From SZUA-287 sp036397975 (GTDB lineage Bacteria > Bacteroidota > Ignavibacteria > UBA10030 > UBA6906): 19,273 nt of DNA. The notes beneath the pieces were generated by a model, which saw nothing but the letters and a program-made list of their open reading frames with translations, ran no database searches and was not told where the DNA came from. Below, piece by piece: positions 14,243 through 19,273 of the stretch. The stretch covers positions 1 to 19,273 of the forward strand of contig DASWHW010000015.1 of the NCBI GenBank assembly GCA_036397975.1. The letters are read 5' to 3'. Each line of letters opens with the position of its first letter. Positions within the stretch are counted from its first letter, which is position 1. Made by a program: the position numbers and the translations under genes.

Positions 14243-15868
14243 ATGATACATCAGCGACGAAGCTATCACCGAACTCACGTTCTCTTCCTTCTTGGATTCG
14301 TCGCGCTTCTCTCTTCGGTTGTTCTCTCACCACCGCTAACACCACAGCAGGGAAATGTTTTTCGTGTAGAATTTGTCGACAAGCCCTCGGCGTCGGGAAC
14401 GATTGGGATCTTCCGCTACCAGGGACTCGTCTACGGTTCGCTGGCAGACCTGGCAACGCTCTTCGAATCGAATACGTACAGCAATCCGACAACGCAAAAA
14501 TTCGAGCTTAAGCATCCCTCCTACACGATCAAGGCTGCAGGAGGAAACCCCTTTGTCGTCGTCACAGACAAACGCAACGACCAGCAGTCGGTGTACCAGA
14601 TTCCGCAGAGCACGCGGTTTGCAGCGGGCACTTATTTCGTTCCGCTCGGAGCATTCCTGCCCCTCCTCTCTTCCGTCTTTGATGTTCAGGCGTCGCTTGA
14701 CCTTGACGCAGGTGTTGTGCGTTTTTCTTCTGTCCCGACCACGCCGAAGTATGATATCTCGTTTCTGGTCATGGAAGAGAAATCGAACGGCATGATGATC
14801 CGCATTCCAGCGGCATCCCCTCTCGGTGAATTCGAAAGCTGGATGAAGAATGACGGCTGGCTGTACATCACAATCGCCGATGCGAAGGCTGATATCGAAG
14901 CAATCAACAAGACCAAACCGATAGGACTCGTGAGCAAGATTGTTGCAATCCAGTCACCCACTTCACTCCAATTGACATTCAAGCTTAAAGGAAGGATCGC
15001 CGCGACGGAATTGATGAAGGATGAGTCCTCCAACGACATTTATGTTTCGATCAGGACACCGGGGAGTGAAGAGCAGTTGTTGTTGGAGACAAAACGACAA
15101 GAGGTGCAAGAGGGACTGCAACGCCAGCGCAAGCGATGGGAACTTGATGTCGTTGTTATCGATCCGGGCCACGGTGGAAAAGATCCGGGAGCATTTGGAA
15201 TCTCGGGGACAAAGGAAAAAGATATCACGCTCGGCATTTCGTTGAAATTGGGCAAGCTCATCCAGAAGCAGATGAAAGGGGTTAAAGTCGTCTACACGCG
15301 AGCGAACGACTCATTTGTCCCTTTATATCGTCGTGGCCAAATTGCCAATGAAGCAGATGGGAAGGTCTTCATCAGCATCCATGCGAACTCTCTCAAGAAA
15401 CGCCCGAGTCCGGTGCGCGGGTTTCAGGTCTACTTGCTTCGACCCGGGCGAACGCAAGAGGCAATTGATATCGCAGAGCGGGAAAATTCAGTGATAGAGC
15501 TCGAAGAAGGCTATGAACAGCGGTATCAGGAACTCACGGAGGAAAACTTCATCCTCGTTACCATGGCACAGAGCGCGTACGCGCGGTCCAGCGAAATCCT
15601 CGCCAACATCATTCAAAAAGAACTTGCCAACCACGCGGAGTTAGATAATGGAGGCGTCCACCAGGCAGGCTTGCAGGTCCTGGTCGGTGCATCCATGCCC
15701 AACGTGCTTGTCGAGAGTGCATATCTTTCTAATAGAGCTGACGAGCGAATGCTCAAAGGTAGTGCAGGACAGCAGCGCATTGCAGAAGCTCTCTTGAAAG
15801 CACTCCAGCAATACAAATCCGAGTACGAAAAGCTCTTTCGCGAAGGGCAGGAACTGGGACAGCGGTAA
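14243..15868 (+). CDS. N-acetylmuramoyl-L-alanine amidase (Amidase_3) with N-terminal AMIN-like region
   Basis: Zinc amidase that cuts the amide bond between MurNAc and L-Ala in peptidoglycan. The 541 residues start with a signal peptide or anchor (VLFLLGFVALLSSVVLS). Residues 38-165 resemble a copper-amine-oxidase N-terminal/stalk-type module, and 170-272 an AMIN-like beta domain that would localise it to the septum or wall. A charged helix (280-300) leads to the catalytic domain: VIDPGHGGKDPGA with His310, GTKEKDITL with Glu325, ISIHANS with His380, and VLVESAYLSN with Glu491, the complete zinc/catalytic set. The start follows the yajQ stop directly; the stop overlaps the ATP-grasp start by 1 nt. 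It resembles AmiC-like cell-separation enzymes. Confidence 0.93.
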   Translation: MIHQRRSYHRTHVLFLLGFVALLSSVVLSPPLTPQQGNVFRVEFVDKPSASGTIGIFRYQGLVYGSLADLATLFESNTYSNPTTQKFELKHPSYTIKAAGGNPFVVVTDKRNDQQSVYQIPQSTRFAAGTYFVPLGAFLPLLSSVFDVQASLDLDAGVVRFSSVPTTPKYDISFLVMEEKSNGMMIRIPAASPLGEFESWMKNDGWLYITIADAKADIEAINKTKPIGLVSKIVAIQSPTSLQLTFKLKGRIAATELMKDESSNDIYVSIRTPGSEEQLLLETKRQEVQEGLQRQRKRWELDVVVIDPGHGGKDPGAFGISGTKEKDITLGISLKLGKLIQKQMKGVKVVYTRANDSFVPLYRRGQIANEADGKVFISIHANSLKKRPSPVRGFQVYLLRPGRTQEAIDIAERENSVIELEEGYEQRYQELTEENFILVTMAQSAYARSSEILANIIQKELANHAELDNGGVHQAGLQVLVGASMPNVLVESAYLSNRADERMLKGSAGQQRIAEALLKALQQYKSEYEKLFREGQELGQR

Positions 15869-16773
15869 TGAAGAATGGCACCGAGCTGTTTCACCTCGCG
15901 GTTGCGTGGGACTGGGAGCTTGACCGCGATTTTATCCAATGCCTGGAACGGGAAACGCACAACCAGGGTAAATCCTTCTACTCCCTCTCCCACCACAACA
16001 TCGCTGAAACTCTCGCCAGGCTAAAAAGCGGTGAAATTCAATTTGGGTCGTTTCTCGATCGTGCATCGGACGCGGATCCGAAATTCCTGCCGATCGTTCG
16101 TTGGCTCCTTAGATCAAATACGATAACGATCAACCCTCCGGAAAAGCTCAACGCAGCAATAGACAAGGCGACAATGCATCTGGAGTTCCTCTCGAAAGGG
16201 ATCGACGTTCCGTTCACGATTATCATTTCCCCCTATAACAAACGGAAGGAACTGGAGCTCTCCTTAAGCGACCTTGCCCGACTGGGACGACCGTTTATCA
16301 TCAAGCCTGCAAACACGACCGGCGCTGGGACGGGCGTTATCCTCGGTGCCGAAACGTTGAAAGACGTGATCGAGACACGCCAGCATCATCGAAACGACAA
16401 GTACCTTCTGCAGGAAAGAATCTCCCCCGACTATCTGGGTGGGACCAAAGGTTGGTTCCGCGTATTTTCAGTCTTTGGCACGATCATCCCCTGTTGGTGG
16501 GACGATGAAACTCATATTTACCGTACTCTATCTCATGATGAGCGGGACGTGTACAACCTATCGCCGTTATATTCCACCACGAAAAAGATCTGGGAAGTAT
16601 GCGGTATGGACTTCTTCTCAACCGAAATCGTCAGGACAACAGAGGGGAAGTTTGTTGCCGTTGATTATGTGAATGAAATCTGCGACATGCGTTTGCAGTC
16701 GCAGCATCGAGATGGGGTGCCGGATGAGGTCGTTCAGGAGATATGCCGACGGATCGTAGAGAAGGTCAATTGA
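15868..16773 (+). CDS. ATP-grasp domain protein, probable ligase of unknown substrate
   Basis: A 301-residue protein with the RimK-like ATP-grasp pattern. The pre-ATP-grasp part (1-90) ends in ITINPPEKLNAAIDKATMH, then GRPFIIKPANTTGAGTGVI holds the ATP-binding Lys146 and glycine loop, YLLQERI (179-185) the adenine-binding strand, and AVDYVNEICDM (264-274) the Asp/Asn/Glu metal ligands. Such enzymes join a carboxylate to an amine or thiol through an acyl-phosphate. Substrate unknown. It overlaps the amidase stop by 1 nt (TAATG), so coupling to a cell-wall enzyme is strong; a role in making or modifying a wall- or peptide-linked molecule is an inference. Confidence 0.85.
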   Translation: MKNGTELFHLAVAWDWELDRDFIQCLERETHNQGKSFYSLSHHNIAETLARLKSGEIQFGSFLDRASDADPKFLPIVRWLLRSNTITINPPEKLNAAIDKATMHLEFLSKGIDVPFTIIISPYNKRKELELSLSDLARLGRPFIIKPANTTGAGTGVILGAETLKDVIETRQHHRNDKYLLQERISPDYLGGTKGWFRVFSVFGTIIPCWWDDETHIYRTLSHDERDVYNLSPLYSTTKKIWEVCGMDFFSTEIVRTTEGKFVAVDYVNEICDMRLQSQHRDGVPDEVVQEICRRIVEKVN

Positions 16774-16780
16774 AAACAAT

Positions 16781-16812
16781 GGAGTGTGGGCATCCCCGTA
16801 TGTCCACACTCC
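16781..16812 (+). terminator. Strong hairpin after the ATP-grasp gene, terminator-like
   Basis: GGAGTGTGGGCAT (16781-16793) pairs with ATGTCCACACTCC (16800-16812) over 13 bp, with one G-U pair that is a wobble only in the plus transcript. The loop is 6 nt. No T-run follows, so it may be a weak intrinsic terminator or a 3'-end stabilising structure for the operon that ends at 16773. Confidence 0.5.
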
Positions 16813-17228
16813 AAGATTTGCCGAACCAGGATTCCTGACAATCCCCTTTCTCATGGCTACCTCCCTCGTGTTGTGGATATTTCGATTTGTTGAACATTTG
16901 TTGGTTTGATTTACACTTGAGTGACGGATCCTCCGGCGCAGCAAAATGAGAGATGTTAATGATTGGGGCCCTGCTGGAAAGAAAGACCATCGATCAATGG
17001 GGGGAGGGTCTCTGACATGTAGCGTGGGGGATGTAAGTTTCTGTTTGCCCCTGCCCAGTAGGAAACTAACGATGTGGTTCGCCAAAAGCAAGGGACAGAG
17101 AGATTCGTCTACCAGTCGTTTCTAGACGAAAACGGAGGTAGTGGGGTCCAGTACTGACCCACTATCAAAACGGACAAACGTTAGACTTTTGATGGCTGAA
17201 TTATTAGATTTTAAGAACAGATTTCCCC
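16813..17228. other. Hairpin-rich non-coding stretch before the unknown gene
   Basis: I see no convincing gene over 416 nt. It holds two adjacent hairpins: TTCGTCTA/TAGACGAA (17104-17111 and 17123-17130) and TAGTGGG/CCCACTA (17139-17145 and 17158-17164). Codon-like structure is absent on the plus strand. On the minus strand a GGGAGGT sequence stands 4 nt before an ATG at 16855, but the frame runs straight into the hairpin and the ATP-grasp gene, so I do not call it. Confidence 0.45.
17104..17164 (+). repeat. Tandem hairpins upstream of the unknown gene
   Basis: Two dyads follow each other: 8-nt perfect arms TTCGTCTA/TAGACGAA around 11 nt, and 7-nt perfect arms TAGTGGG/CCCACTA around 12 nt that extend inward (GTC/GAC) with one bulged G. 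They sit 65 nt before the ATG at 17229 and could be a structured leader, an operator or a scar of a mobile element. Confidence 0.45.
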
Positions 17229-18080
17229 ATGCGATCATCGGTGAAAAGGACACTTGTCTTATCTTCGAACGCGAAAGAGAGATGTATGGCAAGCGTTAAC
17301 CTTGGACAAGGCACATTCCATCTGGGTCGTTGGGTATTGGTGGTCCTCGTCTTCGCTCAGATAGACCGTGACTCGTTCGAGTCGACGCTCATTGCATCAC
17401 CAAACCTCGCATCCGGCAAAACCTCGTTCACAGACGGGGAGTTGGTCCTGGCGATGTTTTCAGAATACAAATACCCTCCGAATTTCTACCACGAAGACCT
17501 TTCGGACTGGGAATCATTGACCCTCCTGCCAGGATGCGCTCAAACATTGGAAGAAGCAACTGCGAACCTTTTTCCTAACCAAAAGGCACCGCGGGTCAAA
17601 TTCTTTTTTGTTCGAGAGACAGAACGATACTTTCAGTTCGTCAAAGACCGGAATCCTGAAGAGAAAACCACAGATTTTTATCGATTTCACAAATGTTCCT
17701 ATTTAGATATTCTCTCTCTAAAAAGGGATGGGTATCGAGTGAGATTTAACGTCCGGCCATTAACGTCGAGAAATGTGAAGGAGTTGATAGAATACCTTTG
17801 GTTTGTGCGCTTTCGACAGGGCGCACAGCTTAAGGTTCTTTCTTCCAACACAGAGGAACTTGAAAGTGGGTTTAGCCATACACTGTACGTTATAAAAGGT
17901 GTGTACCAAGCTAGTGAGGCGCTTAACAGGCGCGTTGGAAAGAAGCGAATTCAAGTTGCCCAAATCACGCTCACAAGGATGGATTTTTTCATTGACAGGA
18001 ACACAGGAGAGTTGACCACAACTATCACACCGATAAGAGAAATCAAAGGACAATCTGAACCGCTATCAGTTCTAAGGTGA
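17229..18080 (+). CDS. Unrecognised protein of 283 residues
   Basis: I do not recognise a family. The frame opens at ATG 17229; a second ATG at 17286 would give 264 residues beginning MASVNLGQG and then a hydrophobic run GRWVLVVLVFAQ that could be an uncleaved signal-anchor. The rest looks globular and mixed alpha/beta, with a central Arg/Phe-rich part (FFFVRETERYFQFVKDRN, about 125-142) and a C-terminal beta-rich part ending in LTRMDFFIDRNTGELTTTIT. The final strand pair (FFIDRNTGEL) is like those of periplasmic lipid or nuclear-transport-factor-like folds, but this is only an impression. Its TGA overlaps the next start (GTGA, 18077), suggesting coupling. Confidence 0.6.
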   Translation: MRSSVKRTLVLSSNAKERCMASVNLGQGTFHLGRWVLVVLVFAQIDRDSFESTLIASPNLASGKTSFTDGELVLAMFSEYKYPPNFYHEDLSDWESLTLLPGCAQTLEEATANLFPNQKAPRVKFFFVRETERYFQFVKDRNPEEKTTDFYRFHKCSYLDILSLKRDGYRVRFNVRPLTSRNVKELIEYLWFVRFRQGAQLKVLSSNTEELESGFSHTLYVIKGVYQASEALNRRVGKKRIQVAQITLTRMDFFIDRNTGELTTTITPIREIKGQSEPLSVLR

Positions 18081-18841
18081 ACAGACATTTCTTTCCAATG
18101 TTTCCTACTCTGAATGTCATGGCTCGATTCTTAATTGCAGTTCTCACTTCCATACTGAACTGTCAGGCAAAAGGCCAAGATTCATCTTCTTGGTTCTGGC
18201 AAAACCCGTTGCCGCAAGGAAATGCACTGAATGACGTTCATGCGTTTGATAAGAATGCTGCCGTTGCGGTTGGCAACGCAGGAACAGTGATAAAGACAAC
18301 TGATGGCGGGATTCATTGGGCAGTGCAACACTATGCCGGTGGAGTGTCGACAAGACTGAACGCCGTATCCTTTCTTGATGCGAATGTTGGGACCGCGGTG
18401 GGTGACTCGGGGATCGTTATTCGCTCAATAGATGGCGGGCACACATGGCAGGAATGGTCGAGAATTGCAGGTGCGTTATACATTCGGGACATTTGGTTTA
18501 TTGATATAGATACGGGCGTGGTGTTGAGTGGTTTGTCGATTTATCGCACGAATGACAGTGGGAAAAGCTGGAACCAGGTTCACAGCAATTCCCTTGGGTT
18601 CCTCGGCGTGGCGTTTGCCGATGAAAGCACGGGTGTTGCGTGCGGGCAAGGCGGAATCATCGCGCGAACAACTGATGCGGGCCTCACCTGGACGGACCAG
18701 CAAATAGCGAACTACTATGCTGGGCTTGCGGCGATTGGGTTTGCGAACGAAAGGGTTGGCTACACTGTCGGGCTTTTGACCGGAAGTGACACAACCTCTC
18801 AAGGACCAATCTGCCATCGAACCACAGACGGTGGTCATTGA
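18077..18841 (+). CDS. YCF48/BNR-repeat secreted protein, truncated in mid-repeat
   Basis: Beta-propeller-like protein of YCF48-type repeats. The start is GTG 18077 (overlapping the upstream stop) or, better for a signal peptide, ATG 18119 (MARFLIAVLTSILNCQAKGQ). Repeats follow: WFWQNPLPQGNALNDVHAF with AVAVGNAGTVIKTTDGGIHW, then LNAVSFLDANVGTAVGDSG with SIDGGHTW, then RDIWFIDIDTGVVLSG with NDSGKSW, then LGVAFADESTGVACGQGG with TTDAGLTW, then a fifth that stops at TTDGGH just before the expected T-W. Relatives usually continue and end in a T9SS sorting domain, absent here. The stop coincides with the junction to opposite-strand repeat sequence, so this is probably a broken gene; whether a product is still made is unknown. 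Confidence 0.7.
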   Translation: MNRHFFPMFPTLNVMARFLIAVLTSILNCQAKGQDSSSWFWQNPLPQGNALNDVHAFDKNAAVAVGNAGTVIKTTDGGIHWAVQHYAGGVSTRLNAVSFLDANVGTAVGDSGIVIRSIDGGHTWQEWSRIAGALYIRDIWFIDIDTGVVLSGLSIYRTNDSGKSWNQVHSNSLGFLGVAFADESTGVACGQGGIIARTTDAGLTWTDQQIANYYAGLAAIGFANERVGYTVGLLTGSDTTSQGPICHRTTDGGH

Positions 18842-18913
18842 AATTGCCGAAAGGGAGCTGACCGGTGGGCTGCTAATCGACGCCATCTGCCATGTTATTG
18901 CTCCGTCTGTGGT
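18821..18913. repeat. 11-bp inverted repeat at the fused YCF48 junction
   Basis: ACCACAGACGG (18821-18831) and CCGTCTGTGGT (18903-18913) are perfect inverted copies. On its own strand each encodes the TTDG core of a YCF48 repeat, so the two arms come from two oppositely oriented repeats brought within 71 nt of each other. Confidence 0.7.
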
Positions 18914-19086
18914 AACAAAGATCTCTCGCGATCCTATTGAGAGAACGGTCAGCCAAACGAGCTTTCTATCGTGGTTGAAATGCCGTGTGTGACATGTAGT
19001 TCCCATTCGGGAACCACGATTTGAGAAAAGCACAAAGAAGTAAAGAAACAGGATATTATAAGAACAACAAAGCCAAGGCGAATCAT
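18841..19086 (-). pseudogene. Decayed 5' fragment of a secreted YCF48-repeat gene, frameshifted
   Basis: On the minus strand AGGAGGT (19099-19093) lies 6 nt before ATG 19086, which opens a signal peptide (MIRLGFVVLIISCFFTSLCFS, cleavage before Q) and QIVVPEWELHVTHGISTTIE, but the frame stops at TGA 18949-18951 after 45 codons. In the neighbouring frame the sequence continues as LTVLSIGSREIFVTTDG, AITWQMASIS and SSLSAISM, a YCF48-like repeat, down to about 18841, where it meets the tail of the plus-strand YCF48 gene. A single added base near 18950 would join signal peptide and repeat. The fragment lacks all further repeats. It reads as a remnant, converging tail-to-tail with the other broken gene. 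Confidence 0.6.
18968..19020. repeat. Nested inverted repeats inside the minus-strand fragment
   Basis: Outer arms ATCGTGGTT (18968-18976) and AACCACGAT (19012-19020) enclose inner arms GTTCCC (18999-19004) and GGGAAC (19009-19014), which partly overlap the outer right arm. They fall in the part coding for residues 23-41 of the decayed fragment. Confidence 0.5.
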
Positions 19087-19273
19087 TTTTCTACCTCCTC
19101 AATTTTTGTTCTTTGGTGGGATTATGTAGCTCAGATTCAGAAGCTATCATCGAGTGAGGAGAGCCTCGTGTCTGGGTGTTTGATAAAGCAAACATTCCCT
19201 CTTAATCCTCCTAATTGTCTAGCGTAGATAGACCATTTTCCCTGATTTCGTGAAACCATCAGCGCGGAAATAG

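Noticed and set aside
16618..16855. Minus-strand start with GGGAGGT 4 nt before ATG 16855 (MRKGIVRNPGSANLG...)
   Set aside because: The initiation signal is good, but the frame runs through the 16781-16812 hairpin and antisense into the conserved ATP-grasp gene, so a protein product is unlikely. At most a relic of a lost gene start.
18476..19033. Minus-strand frame of 185 codons taken as one intact gene
   Set aside because: Only the part from about 18841 to 18960 shows repeat-like sequence; the rest is antisense to the plus-strand YCF48 gene, and its start ignores the better signal-peptide start at 19086 in another frame.
19021..19227. Plus-strand frame of 68 codons at the right edge
   Set aside because: It is antisense to the signal-peptide fragment and has no ribosome binding site or domain. 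I see no supported gene in the last 187 bases, only a weak 6-bp dyad at 19177-19194.

Overview
The window most likely comes from the chromosome of a free-living bacterium of the Bacteroidota/Ignavibacteriota side of the FCB group. The main evidence is a C-terminal sorting domain with an NYPNPFN motif (type IX secretion) on a secreted glycosidase, plus a Bacteroidota-style Crp/Fnr regulator and YCF48-type repeat proteins. Clear Shine-Dalgarno sequences (before yceI, thyA, the asparaginase and the signal-peptide fragment at 19086) argue against class Bacteroidia. I saw no tRNA, rRNA, CRISPR array, intact insertion sequence or phage gene.

Layout. 1-2667 (minus): a Tat-exported glycosylasparaginase followed by a T9SS-sorted GH5 mannanase-like enzyme. 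2778-3374 (plus): an RluE-type rRNA pseudouridine synthase. 3386-5206 (minus): a secreted protein made of four divergent repeats of about 115 residues that I do not recognise. 5480-8493 (plus): an SDR oxidoreductase, a Crp/Fnr regulator, an F420-dependent-reductase-like NADP-binding protein behind two perfect inverted repeats, and a periplasmic YceI protein closed by a strong terminator. 8494-9067 has no convincing plus-strand gene but holds a strong orphan terminator facing left.

9068-16773 is one long plus-strand run: thyA-folA (thymidylate/folate), then mutT-mutY-ogg2, a complete oxidised-guanine defence in which an Ogg2-type enzyme occupies the usual MutM role, then a saccharopine/lysine dehydrogenase-like protein, a 48-residue small ORF, a YajQ protein, an N-acetylmuramoyl-L-alanine amidase and an ATP-grasp enzyme. 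Many of the junctions overlap or nearly touch, so several sub-operons are translationally coupled.

16774-19273 is different in character: hairpin-rich non-coding DNA, an unrecognised protein, a YCF48-repeat protein that stops in mid-repeat, and facing it on the minus strand a decayed fragment with a good ribosome binding site, a signal peptide and its own YCF48-like repeat. This looks like a rearranged, decaying accessory segment. The observations I would look at first are the DDSHS repeat protein, the compact mutT-mutY-ogg2 cluster, the orphan left-facing terminator at 8809-8841 and the fused YCF48 fragments at 18830-19086.
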